This document shows positions 33,702 through 44,639 of a stretch of DNA of 64,000 bases, piece by piece. A program made the position numbers and the translations under genes. The notes below the pieces were generated by a model. It saw nothing but the letters and a program-made list of their open reading frames with translations. It made no database searches and had not been told where the DNA came from. Location: positions 88,555 through 152,554 of the forward strand of contig QANZ01053725.1 in the NCBI GenBank assembly GCA_003254925.1. The letters are read 5' to 3'. Every line of letters starts with the position of its first letter. The stretch's first letter is position 1. This DNA is from Chamaecrista fasciculata (Eukaryota > Streptophyta > Magnoliopsida > Fabales > Fabaceae).

Positions 33702-34930
33702 TTACACTGATTAAGTTGTTAACTCATTTATATTTTATAAATTAATTTATATGTTAACTTTATAATATATCTTGAAACAATAAAAATAAACCTTTTAATA
33801 GTTTTCTTTGGCCAAATTTTAATAGTTATTTTATAATCTGTTTAATATCTTGTGTTATATTTTTTTTTCAATAGTTTCAACGACGTATTTCTTAAAAAAT
33901 TATATATGATATAATTATACAAAGATGTTCTTCAACCATTTTTCATTGTAGTCTTTTGAGTTTATCTGTCTTTTTTCTCTCTTCTATCATATCTATTTAT
34001 ATATGAAAAAAGTATATATTCAATTTATACATATTTTCATAATTTATTTCACTCTGTTTACTTTTTGGCAAAAGAAATTGACCATAAAATATTACCTCTA
34101 CCTAATATCTTCTAGAACTTCCTTCACGATGATATTTCATTTTCAAATGAGCCTATAAATTAATGGCAAAAGCTAAATAAAAATTATTGAAAAAAAAATA
34201 AAAATGATTGAATATGATAATTATGAATCAGGTCGTCATGTTGTCCTCGTTCATATCAAACATCATACCTACGTCATGATCACTCTTTTTTTTTTTTTGG
34301 TAGAATCATGATCACTCTTTACTCTTCAAAACTTCCTAATCATCGTTAAGAAAAAAAGATGGTACTAATATGATAACGATGTATCTAGACTCATTTTTCA
34401 GTTGTGTTCACAAATAAATTACATAGTACTATAGTACGTAAAATTATGCTAGATTATATTTAAAGCTGTCAATAAATCAATCTGACCCAAAATTAAATGA
34501 GTGAAAAGATATTTTACTCAGTTCTCTATGATCTTATCTTATCTTATACTTTTATCTAAAAGAAAAATTCCTATTAAAAAATTTTGAACATGTTAAAAAT
34601 TCCCTCGTTTCATAGAATATAAGTAATAAGTAATGAGGCAAAAATATGCTATTTTATGTTTAAAGTTGTCAACATGGTCGGCCCAAATTAGTTAGCCCAT
34701 CACTAATCACATATTAAATGAGTTAAATTTTAATTCAAAAAATTAGAAAATAATCAACTCAACTTACTAGTTGACTATTCCAATCATTTTTTTATATATT
34801 TTTTTATATGGGTAAGAAGTTTTTATTTTAAAAATTTAGCATATTAAAGTGTCTAAATATGGACCCATTTCGAGTCGGGTGCAGGATAAAATGTATAGTA
34901 GAAAGAAAAACATGCTAAATAATGTTATTA
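33702..34930. other. AT-rich intergenic DNA, no gene seen
   Basis: No gene is supported. The stretch contains long A/T runs and short frames only. Confidence 0.5.
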
Positions 34931-34946
34931 GTGGTGAAAATAATCC

Positions 34947-35130
34947 TTTTTTTTTGGGTAATGATATGAGTTTTTTCCACCTATCCGTGGAACGGTCTAA
35001 GCGAAAATTAATTCCATTCGAGCAACAGAAACAAACGGTAGTGCCCTCCCAACAATGTCGACACTAGAAATCGAATCTGAGTCCTCTCACCTAGGGTGTA
35101 GCTCGCCAACTACTACATCAAACACTTGTT
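34947..35130 (-). mobile_element. tRNA-derived SINE
   Basis: On the minus strand the element starts AACAAGTGTTTGATGTAG with an A-box-like stretch (GATGTAGTAGTTGG) and a B-box-like stretch (GATTCGATTTC) some 40 bases later, the internal RNA polymerase III promoter of a SINE. It ends in a poly(A) run (poly(T) at 34947-34955 on the plus strand). The flanks GGTGAAAATAATCC (34933-34946) and GGTGAAAACGTAATCC (35131-35146) form a target duplication with a 2-base difference. The head of the same family recurs at 51602-51686. Confidence 0.8.
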
Positions 35131-35442
35131 GGTGAAAACGTAATCCTTTTATAGAATATAAGTAACAAGGAAAATATAACTTTAAGATCTGTATATTTGG
35201 AATATTGGAAAATAGCTCTAACAATAATATATAGATAATCTCATAATCTTCTTAAATTTATGTATTTGTATTTAGTAATAGTGTGGGAGTACAGTGCAAT
35301 CGTATGTACTACAGTCTACAAGATAATCTTTCAATAATGGTGTGAGATTTTATAATAAATACGCATTGAATTTCTCAATGCATGAATAATAGATTATGAC
35401 AATAAAATAGTTTAAGCTTTCAAAATCATATCCATTTTTTTT

Positions 35443-35624
35443 AAAAAAAAATTTAGGTGAGTTAAGTCGGATTTGTCATGAATAATGCAGGCCTCTGCCA
35501 TATGAATGCTTACAAAGGTATTTACAGATCGCCTACTAACAAGGCCCTCCCATCGATAATGAGAATCGAATTCACGACATTATGAGTTATGAGTCAATTC
35601 CTTATCAACTGGGTTAGTCTTTCC
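35443..35624 (-). mobile_element. SINE with perfect 16-bp target duplication
   Basis: The direct repeat CATATCCATTTTTTTT flanks it at 35427-35442 and 35625-35640. On the minus strand the head GGGAAAGACTAACCCAGTTG contains an A-box-like part and GTGAATTCGATTCTC contains a B-box-like part, and the element ends in a short T run. This is a second SINE family, distinct from the one at 34947. It lies about 300 bases upstream of the PCBER start codon. Confidence 0.78.
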
Positions 35625-35799
35625 CATATCCATTTTTTTTTGGCCAAATATCCATTTAATTTGATCGACTATATAAGGATTAAGGAGTAACTTATAAGGT
35701 ATAAAATCCTCAAAATATTTTCTTTCTTTTTGATAAAATCACCCACCAAATACAGTACAAAAAAAATAATATAATAAACCGTAATAATTTCACGCCCAA

Positions 35800-35929
35800 T
35801 AGACACTGCTATATAATGACCTACTAGGAGCATGCTTTTTGGCACAATCACAGTCTCATTTTAGTCCTTTTGATCCTTTTCTTTCTAGTTTCTTCGTTCG
35901 ACTGATAATCTCGCCGGAGCAATTTTCCG
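35800..35929 (+). promoter_or_regulatory. PCBER core promoter and leader
   Basis: A TATA box, TATATAA, lies at 35810-35816, about 114 bases before the start codon. The leader after it is CT- and T-rich (35845-35925), normal for a plant 5-prime untranslated region. The SINE at 35443-35624 lies immediately upstream. Confidence 0.6.
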
Positions 35930-37955
35930 ATGGCTTCTACTTCCCCAATTCTGTTCATCGGAGGCACCGGATACATCGGAAAGTTCATCGTCGAAGCCAG
36001 CGCCAAGGCCGGCCACCCTACCTTCCTTCTTGTTCGAGAGGCCACTCTCTCTAATCCCGCAAAGGCTCCGCTCATTGAAAAGTTCAAGAGCTTGGGCGTC
36101 AAGCTAGTTCACGTACGTACATAATCTATCCTCGTTCAATTCTTTTACGCGATCTCTTTTTTTGTCTGCTTTATACTTTTATTTATGTAGTTTTGCTCTG
36201 TTTGGTAAAGTTGAAATCGAGAATAGCGGAGAGAACGATTTGTGTTAGTGTTAGTGTTTTGATGGATTTAGAGGAATTGTTTCGTCGGTTTCAATTTAAT
36301 TTGTTGGTTGGAATTTGGAAATTCTGTTCTCGTTTATGTTTGGGGCTAGAAATATGTTTTAGGTAGGTAGAAATGTTTCTGTGAAGGGATTGATTGTATC
36401 AGTATATTAGGCTTAAGTTCATGCTAATGTTTCTTTTGGCTTCAATTTGTTCAGTTTGTTTCCTTGTTCTGAAATTAGGAAATGTTTTTTTTTCCCTCTG
36501 ATGAACTTTCCTTGTTCAGTTTGTTTACCAAATGTTTTTTTTTTTATGTGATTTTCAATTATGGTTTGGTGATTAAGTGGGGCGTTCATCTTGTGCACAG
36601 GGAGATCTCTATGATCATCAGAGTTTGGTAAAGGCTATTAAGGAAGTGGATGTGGTGATCTCTACTGTAGGTCACCAGCAGATAGCTGATCAAGATAAGA
36701 TTATTGCTGCCATTAACGAAGTTGGAAATGTTAAGGTATATACAGCTTTTCAATTTCGGTTCACTGAAATATTAGTTTATAACCTAAGGATATAAAATGG
36801 TGTACAAAAGTGCTTTCTTACAGCTATTGTCCATAGACTGTATAATAATAAATCAGTGTTGGGGTGAGTTCCTCTTGTTTGTGAAACTAATGTGATAGTG
36901 TAAATTATGTGATATAACTGATTGAAATGTTTTTGGTTGGAAATTGGAATATGAATGTTATGAGGTTGATCTTACTTCTTAATGACAATTTTTTTGGTCC
37001 ACAGAGATTCTTTCCTTCAGAGTTTGGAAATGATGTGGATCGAGTTCATGCGGTAGAACCAGCAAAATCTGCGTTTGCTGGTAAGGCCAAAATTCGCCGG
37101 GCCACAGAGGCAGCCGGAATCCCCTATACCTATGTGTCTAGCAACTTCTTTGCTGGTTACTTCCTCCCCAATTTGGCACAGCCAGGAGCCACAGCTCCTC
37201 CAAGAGAGAAAGTTGTTATCTTAGGAGATGGAAACCCCAAAGGTAAAACAAAAAAATGGCAGTTTTGCATCCAATATTTGCAGAAATATGACAATACCAT
37301 CATCTTCTTACTAACTTTTGGTTGATCTCAACAGCTATCTTTAACAAGGAAGAGGATATTGCCACCTATACAATCAGAGCTGCGACTGATCCAAGAACGT
37401 TGAACAAGGTTCTATACATCAGATCCCCTGCTAACATCTACTCATTTAACGACTTAGTTTCTCTCTGGGAGAAGAAGATTGGTAAAACTCTTGAAAGGGT
37501 CTACGTTCCAGAGGAGCAAGTGTTGAAGCAAATCCAAGGTGAACAAAAGTGTGATTATCAAAGATTTATTAAAGTAGAACGTGTTGCTGTCTTATTACTG
37601 TCAGTAAAACCTATGATAAATGACCTTTTCACAAATTGAATTATAAATGTGTCTTCACATATATAATATTTGCGTCCAACTCTAACTTGATATCTTATGT
37701 AAATGATCGCTATTTGAATTGTCAAACTCTATTTGACAAGCCCATTCATTGAACTTTTTGGTGATTTTTTTTTGGTGTGTTCTTGCAGATTCCCCACCCC
37801 CGGTGAATGTGATTCTATCAATTGGGCACTCGGTGTTTGTGAAGGGAGATCACACTAACTTTGAAATAGAGCCATCTTTTGGTGTGGAAGCTTCAGAGCT
37901 CTATCCTGATGTCAAATACACCACTGTGGATGAATACCTTAATCAGTTTGTCTGA
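35930..37955 (+). CDS. PCBER: Phenylcoumaran benzylic ether reductase (isoflavone reductase-like)
   Basis: Five exons with GT-AG introns keep frame: 35930-36112, 36601-36735, 37005-37242, 37335-37538, 37789-37955. The product has 308 residues, exactly the usual PCBER length. The N-terminal Rossmann motif GGTGYIG (residues 11-17) binds NADPH. The segment SAFAGKAKIRRATEAAGIPY includes the catalytic lysine at about residue 133. RFFPSEFGND, SNFFAGYFLPNL and the C-terminus FGVEASELYPDVKYTTVDEY are hallmark PCBER blocks. The enzyme reduces the benzylic ether of 8-5-linked neolignans such as dehydrodiconiferyl alcohol in the cytosol, and is abundant in lignifying tissue. Relatives in the same family reduce pinoresinol or isoflavones; the sequence fits PCBER best, but the substrate is not proven. 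The gene is bracketed by SINEs upstream and Helitrons downstream. Confidence 0.95.
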
Positions 37956-38102
37956 GATATACAAACCCAGCTTCATGTTTCTGTGGGTTTCATTTTGCTG
38001 TTCAAATAAGGCATCATGTAGTTGTAGTTTCAGTGAATGGCGATGTATTAAGATGGGTGCTCCCATATCCTTTGCTTCTTTTATGAACCATATATAAACA
38101 TA
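37956..38102 (+). other. PCBER 3-prime untranslated region
   Basis: About 145 bases of non-coding DNA separate the stop codon from the first Helitron end. The transcript either ends here or runs into the Helitrons. Confidence 0.5.
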
Positions 38103-38248
38103 CTAGAAATCATGCGGGCTACGCCCGCGCGTGTTCGAATCCTTATGTTTCGAATTCTTGGTGTTTAGGTTTTGCAATTAATAATCTATACTAAAGGTTG
38201 GAAAAAAAATTAGGACAAAGAAAAGGAGCAATCCACGTATAATATAGA
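38103..38248 (-). mobile_element. Short Helitron with typical 3-prime hairpin
   Basis: On the minus strand the element starts TCTATATTATACGTGG, a classic Helitron 5-prime end, and finishes with the hairpin GCGGGCGTAGCCCGC, then ATGATTT, CTAG, followed by T. At 146 bp it has no coding capacity. Its 5-prime end directly touches the 3-prime end of the next Helitron at 38249. Confidence 0.85.
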
Positions 38249-38418
38249 CCAGGGGCTTTGCGTGCCCGCAAATATTTATGTAAAATAAATAAGGGACTAA
38301 ATTGTTAACTTAGTAAAGAAAGAGAGACCAAATAGTAAATTTTTTCTTATTTTTAATTTCATATACTATAGTTTTAAACATGAACGACCAGAAAGGGGTG
38401 GAGCCATATAATATAAGA
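38249..38418 (-). mobile_element. Short Helitron adjoining the previous one
   Basis: On the minus strand it begins TCTTATATTATATGGC after A, and ends GGGCACGCAAAGCCCCTGG, with T next. It is a close relative of the copies at 18422 and 30278. It sits exactly at the A/TC junction of the 38103-38248 element, giving a head-to-tail pair with no base between. Confidence 0.85.
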
Positions 38419-38935
38419 TGTATGTTACTTTTACAATGAAGGTACCAATTTCTTTATCCCAAGATTCTGAACTATGTTCCTTCTTTCCTCATACAATACT
38501 TGAATCCCCAATTTCATAAAAAAATTTAGGTATTATGGTTTCAGAAGACGCTATTCTTTAAATAATTTTACCTACCATTTCAAATTTTCAATGTTCACAC
38601 GTGATCTGTTGATTAAGGAAGGAATGAGCTACCAGCACTTTAACTCTGTAACCTTCCCATCCACTAACACGTGGCAGTCAAATAACCAACTAACTCGTTA
38701 TCTTTTGAAGCTCTTGTCAGCAATTTCGGCAACACAAGTCATTTTTGTCTTTTTCAAAATTTTATTATTTATATGATGCTATAGTCGGTAGAAAATATGT
38801 TCATCATATGAACGAAATTCCTATACTTGTCCAAAAAAAAATAAATAGCGTTTTTCTAGAGGACTTAATTTATATACATTATTTTTATGCCTTAATTATA
38901 AAAATATTAATGAAATAAGACGCTTGATAATCTTT
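38419..38935. other. Intergenic DNA, no gene seen
   Basis: No gene is supported. A 61-residue frame at 38591-38776 has no recognisable features. Confidence 0.5.
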
Positions 38936-40318
38936 GGGTAAATTACATAAAAGGGTCATGTGGTTTGGCCCTTTTTCAGATAGGGTCCCTGTGGTTTAAA
39001 AAGTTTTAAATTGGGGCCTGTGGTTTCCTCCGTTTGCAAATAGGGTCCTGAGATATTTTTTCGTCTAAAATTTGACGGAAATCTTAGATAAAATACTATT
39101 TTAAGACCTTAACTATTTGTTTTTATGCGTTTGACTCCCTAAAGGACTTTAACACAAAAAAAAGAAAAGTTTCATACTAATAAATAAAATTTCACCTTCT
39201 TCATTCATCCTTCTTTCTCAGTTTCGTTTTCACAACGCCTCCTAATCATCTTCTTCTTCAAACTCAGAAAATCTAATCCCAATCCCCTCAAGCTCTTCAA
39301 AATCCCTTCTACCTCTAAAGAATACAAAGTTCTAAGTTCTAACACATACATATTATAAATCCATGCCTGATGTTTTATTTTTCAGATTCAGGTTCAAATA
39401 TATGATAAACATGACCTACCCCTTCTTTCTCAAACAGCTCGAGCTTCCCTTTCCATCCATTGTTCTTCAGAGCCTCATAGTACCAAACCCCTCTGTTATG
39501 AACAATATTACCGCTAGCACTATCACCCCCAATGAAGTTTTTACCAAAATCGCCGTGATTTAGCCACGATTCTTCATTGGGGAATTTCGTCAAACACCTT
39601 GCGACCCATTTCAGGGCGTCTTAACAATCGTCGTATCCCGCCGGGCGTTCCGGACAGATCTATTGTTTATGGTCGCTGATAGACGGAACCAGGAGGAGGA
39701 ATTGTTTCTCATCGATATTACTTATGATGTGAACAAGTTCCAGGTTTAGAAATTCGATTTGTTTTCAGCGTGATTGCATTCGGCTTTCAATGGACGACGA
39801 CGAACGAACACACTATTCAATTCGCCGTTGATGGTCGGATCGGCTGATTCTCCCATTTGGTTGCGCGTTCTTACTCGACTGCTTCTGTTTCTGTATTTCG
39901 TCGAATTAGTCTGCAAATTCTTACGGAAGATTTGGATCCAATTTCAGAGGTAGAAGGGATTTTGAAGAGCTTGAGGGAATTGAGATTTAAGAGTTTGAAG
40001 AAGGAGATGATTGGGAGGCTTTGTAAAAACGAAACTGACAGAGAAAAACGAATGAAGAAGGTGAAATTTCATTTATTAGTATGAAACTTTTTTTTTTTGT
40101 GTTAAAGTCCTTTAGGGAGTCAAACGCATAAAAACTAATAGTTAAGGTCTTAAAATAGTATTTTAGCTAAGATTTCCGTCAAATTTTGGACGGAAAAATA
40201 CCTCAGGACCCTATTTGCATACAGATGAAACCACAGGCCCCAATTTGAAACTTTTTAAACCACAGGGACCCTATCTGAAAAAGGGTCAAACCACAGGACC
40301 CTTTTATATAATTTACCC
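38936..40318. mobile_element. Pack-MULE carrying carboxylesterase sequence
   Basis: Terminal inverted repeats run from 38936 to about 39322 and from about 39940 to 40318. The outer ends GGGTAAATTAC and its complement, and the blocks GTGGTTTAAAAAGTTT and TTTGACTCCCTAAAGGACTT, match the elements at 7437 and 9715. The inner arms include gene-like sequence (CCTCAAGCTCTTCAAAATCC on the left and its complement on the right), so the arms have grown by taking in captured DNA. The interior carries carboxylesterase coding pieces on the minus strand. No transposase is present. The 9-base flanks do not match clearly. Confidence 0.85.
39375..39700 (-). pseudogene. Captured plant carboxylesterase (CXE) fragment with internal deletion
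   Basis: The minus strand reads, in pieces, PERPAGYDDC, DALKWVARCLTK, WLNHGDFGKNFIGGDSASGN and then IVHN joined directly to RGVWYYEALKNNGWKG and GVGHVYHIFEPESEK. In plant CXE (GID1-like alpha/beta hydrolase) proteins the block ending GDSAGGNIVHN is normally separated from RGVxYYExLKxSGW by roughly 100 residues, so that stretch, including the catalytic Asp region, is missing. The nucleophile-elbow Ser is still present, but the motif reads GDSAS instead of GDSAG. The frame contains a stop in the upstream part. It lies between the arms of a Mutator-like element and is not a working gene. Confidence 0.85.
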
Positions 40319-42939
40319 TTTATTTAATATGTGCCCTTAAGACACATCTTAAAGTTTATTCTAATTGGTTAGTAGAGCATCTTATATCTTGAAATCTACG
40401 AAAATTTATTTAAAAGATAATTTTTAATATTTTGAAAACCCACTTGATCGATCAAAAGACACTTAAATTAATTGTAAGAGATGTCTTAATAAAAAACTAA
40501 AAGAAACATGATTAAAAATATAATGATGATTCATCATCATGATTTTTAGTGGTTATAAATTAATAGGACCATAGGGGTAGGGGACTAGGGAAGTAAGGGA
40601 CTAGTGCTGCTTTTTCCTGAATTTATACTAGGAGTAATTTTTTAGTTTTTTAAATATCGTTACTTCCAAGTAGGCTTAAGTAAAGCTTTTTAACGGGCAG
40701 CAATTGTATTATTTGCGATTCCTTCTTGATTTCAGTAATTTGTTTTTTCAATTTAATAAATTTGATTTATAGTCCCTCAAATTTGGTGATAGTTTTGTCT
40801 AGATATAATTTTGATTTTACTCTCTTTTCGTGAAAAATTTATTCCAACATTAAATCGACACAAACTTGAGTATCTATGTCTGAAAGTATTAGATCAATCA
40901 TCAAATATATAGAGAAGTTTTTGTCATCTATATTCATGAAGAAAACTACTTTTCTGATATACATGAAGTATAATGGTAAGCACTTTGTTGACAACACTAA
41001 GATCGGTGATGATTTTCATCCTGCAGATATCTTTCATATAAGATCAGTTGTGCTTTTTGTTGGTTTCTCTAGTTCAACATTGTTTACAAATTATTCCTCT
41101 GATGTTATATTAGATTTGAGTTCTCTGACTGATTGTAAGTTCCGTATGACTTTTCTATAATTTCATTTGGCTTAGATATTTTTTTTAAAAAAAAAGTAAA
41201 GCTTTTTTCATGAATCTTGTATATTTATCTATGAAAAAATATTTTTTTTCTTTGGCGAGAGGAATATGTTTTCTGTGAAGTAATTAGTTTAATAAAATAA
41301 ATATTTAATAACATTAATATTAATTTTCAGAGAACTTTTTTTTTTGTAGGCGAAAATTTAGGTGAGGGGAATTTTTAGAGAGCTATTTGATATTATTTGT
41401 CAACGATCTTAACTAGACAATAAAAGAACTCATCAAGAGTAACTTTGTAATTCTGATTTCGCTGCATTCATATTTGAAATAAGATATATAGGATCAAATT
41501 CATTCAACAAGAGGCCCATTTTCGACCCGATTTCATGTATGAGTTGATATTGTTTATCNTTTTTAATTATAATTTTTTCGTAAGTTACCTTGAGTTAACA
41601 TTTTCTTTATACTAATAAGACTATTTTCTTTATTACAAACTCAGTCATCTTAAGTTAACATTTTCCTGCAATAAACACAGAAATAATATTATTAAAATCA
41701 AAATCTTACTCAAAATTAGAAAAAGACATAAAAAATTAATCAAACAATCTAAATACTAAGTACACCAATTTTTTATGTCAGTGATTTGTTCGATATAAAA
41801 CATCAATACAAAAATTTAGATTACGTTTATAATGAGCACATCACATATAAAGAGTAAAACTAATAGATGACATTCAGCATGTCATTTGTGACACTTTTAA
41901 AAAAGAGTTATCATCAAATTTTAAGAAAAATTTATTAATTTCTTTTATAAAAATATTTTTAAAAAAATATTGAATAAAGCAAAAACATTATAAATTGGTC
42001 TGCAACCAAATTTAACAATACAAACAACAAATGAAGTTCATGAGAGCAGGTTTATAAAGCTAACAAAATGGAAAGTGAATGAAGAATCCATTACTTGACA
42101 AGAATAGATTAATTCCCTCCTTGTAGTTGAGAAAGGGTTGCCAAACAGGTTTTATAGGGGACTGTATCGTCTTAATTTCTTCCTATTTGTCTCTCTCTCA
42201 ATTTGGCTTTATCTCAACCGTCAACCCAATCTATATCTTAATTTATACCCATCTATTTTTTAAACAAAATTATCATTTGATCAAGGATCCAGTTTCATCC
42301 ACATGGTGCATAACAATCTCAGAGGAAGAAAAGTAAGTTTATATTTTTTTAATTTTTAATTTCAAAACTATCATCAGGTAATGGCGTAATGCATTCTTAC
42401 TTTCATTTTTTTTAAATTTTCATTTTAATTTTTTAAAATGTAAGTACAAGCTTACAATTAACAATTAAATTAATTAAATAATTTTTGAAATGCTTGATAA
42501 ATGAGATGTCTTAAACTTGTGATACTTGCAAGGAGTTCTCTCTCACGTAAACTATAAGACTAAATAATTAATTTTTCTTTTGGGTCAAGTATGCAAACAC
42601 AGTTGATTTGAAAAAAGAAACTAAAAAATGTAAGACGGGTTTAAGTATTTTATTTGAATATTTGAATTCTGAGTACAAATCTAAAAATGAGGACACAAAT
42701 ATGAAAGGATTTAAATTGAGTATTTTATTTAAAATGTTTTAGGCTTTTTGTTCCATTTCACTTTGTTTTAGGCTTTTTGGTCCAAGGTATGATTGAGTTG
42801 GGAACCCTATTTTTTTATGGGCCTAAATTGGGAACCCTTTTAATTATTAACATAAAGAAGTATATTCAAATCTGATACTTAAACCTGTTTCCGTCTTTTT
42901 ACTTTTTAGTTTTTTTTTCTCCAAATCAACTTTGTTTGT
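40319..42939. other. Intergenic DNA with an unassigned repeated frame
   Basis: AT-rich DNA with an N at 41559. An open frame at 40876-41160 (94 residues, containing FLIYMKYNGKHFVDNTKIGD) has no domain I recognise; part of it recurs diverged at 43300-43390, which suggests remains of a transposon gene. Nothing else supportable is seen. Confidence 0.45.
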
Positions 42940-43640
42940 TGGCCGTCGTTGCTCTGCAGCGGTAGCTCTCTCTTCTTACTATTTCAAACGTTCATTTTCT
43001 CTTTATTATCTATGAGTCGTGGTTCTACTGCTTTCGGGTCGTGCTTCTCTCTGGCTTTGAGTCGTGTTCCTCGTTTTTCTTTTTTCTTCAATAAAATCAT
43101 ATCTCAAACCCTCTGTGGTTTTCTTGTCGAATTTGATTATGTTTTTCTAGTTTTAAATCATTGGTAAAGTTTGCGTTATCTTTGGTATGAAGCTGATGCC
43201 TCTCATCTTTTGGTCATGTTTTTGGACTCTATTAACAAGTATGGATGAAAGTTGATGACATTTGCGATTGGCATAGTGATTTATTTCCTGATCAATTGCG
43301 TATTATGGTAAATAGTTTGTTGACAACACACATTTTGTAATGATTTTCATCCTGAGAATTTATTTCTTATAGAATCATTTTGACCCACGGAGTGCATCAT
43401 CGTGTTATGTGGTAAGAAAATCATAATGAGTTTTTTTTGTTGTTTTGTTTAATTTTTAACTCATATAATCAATTTTTGTTCATGTCTTTAGGTTGATGAA
43501 CTTGACGACCAAACAAATAACAAACATGCAACTAGCATTGGGCGAGCCTAATAATCATTTCACGGAGCAAGTACAAGCACCTAGGCCACCAGAAGTACCT
43601 AGGCCGAAAATCAGGGATAAATCCACGTAGGAAATGCCAT
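42940..43640 (+). pseudogene. Decayed, unidentified gene-like or transposon-derived sequence
   Basis: The segment 42940-43160 is GC-richer, with an open frame starting in a TC-rich leader. It is followed by DNA resembling 40960-41050 (the shared block TTGTTGACAACAC and GATGATTTTCATCCTG, with differences). The end, 43490-43640, has a codon-like Pro/Glu-rich stretch. No intact frame or known domain is present. A transposase N-terminal region is one possibility, but it is not shown. Confidence 0.3.
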
Positions 43641-44639
43641 GGTGGATAAAAATAAATCAGGGATGTTTTATTTATCCAGTCATCTTGTCACATATTCAAT
43701 TTAAAACAAAAAATTGACACATTAATATTGAGTCAAAATTGGGGGCATAATTGAAATTAAGTTTCACAATGGGGCACAACTGAATCAAATATGCAATCTC
43801 ACTAGAAGATATGACATTATAACTCCTTAAGAAAATCTATTATTGCTAAATCCAGCAATTTAATGCATTAAGGATCCAGCTTCATTCACACGGCATAAAA
43901 GCATTCGTACACCCACAATGCAACTTTTGTCATATTATACCTCCTTAAGAAAATTGATTATTTCTATTTGATCCTTGGATTTGTCCTAAGTCGACAAATT
44001 AGTCTTTAAATAATCAAACTATACAATCTAATCTTTAAATTATTACAATTATTAATGATTTAATTTTTGAGTCAAATTCAAATTCAAAAATAAAATATTA
44101 ATTTAATACAAATTCAATGAAAAAAATACAAAATCAATTCAAATTTAAAAATTAAATTGTCACCAAGGACCAAAATGGCATGAACTCATACTTTTGCCCA
44201 AGTGACCATAAAGTAAAATTTGAGAATGAATCATTTATTTGGTAGCTTAATCCCCAATCTAGACATTATTTAGAGAAATCCTACTTGATGTACCTCAATT
44301 GTTATTAAGTCAACGATTTAATTCTTGAATTGTAAGAAAATACTAATTAGTTCCTTAATTTTATACTTCTGTCTACGTTTTGGTCCCTGAACTGTTAACC
44401 GTCAGTTAACTTGATGATCTGGTCATTAAGTGGTGACATATCATTGTTAAATGCTGAGTTTGCCCCCAAATCATTTATCCTACTCATACTACATTTTACA
44501 CATCAGATAATATAATTAAATTAAAAAAAAATAAACTGAAGTTGTCGTGGAGCATAATGCCAAACACACAAAGCAGTGGGTTGAAGGTCATCGGCGGTGA
44601 ATCATCATCGTCCATTGGCGGCGATTTAACTATGAGATT
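43641..44639. other. AT-rich DNA with foldback-type fragments
   Basis: Motifs such as TGATCCTTGGATTTGTCC (43960-43980), CCAAGGACCAAAATGGCA (44163-44180) and TTTTGGTCCCTGAACTG (44376-44392) are typical of the hairpin elements in this window; the first two pair as arms of a decayed element of about 220 bp. No gene is seen. Confidence 0.45.

Noticed and set aside
43731-43800. Possible hairpin-element arm with GGGGGCATAATTGAAATT
   Set aside because: Only one short arm resembling the 17547 element was found and no complementary partner, so no element was called.
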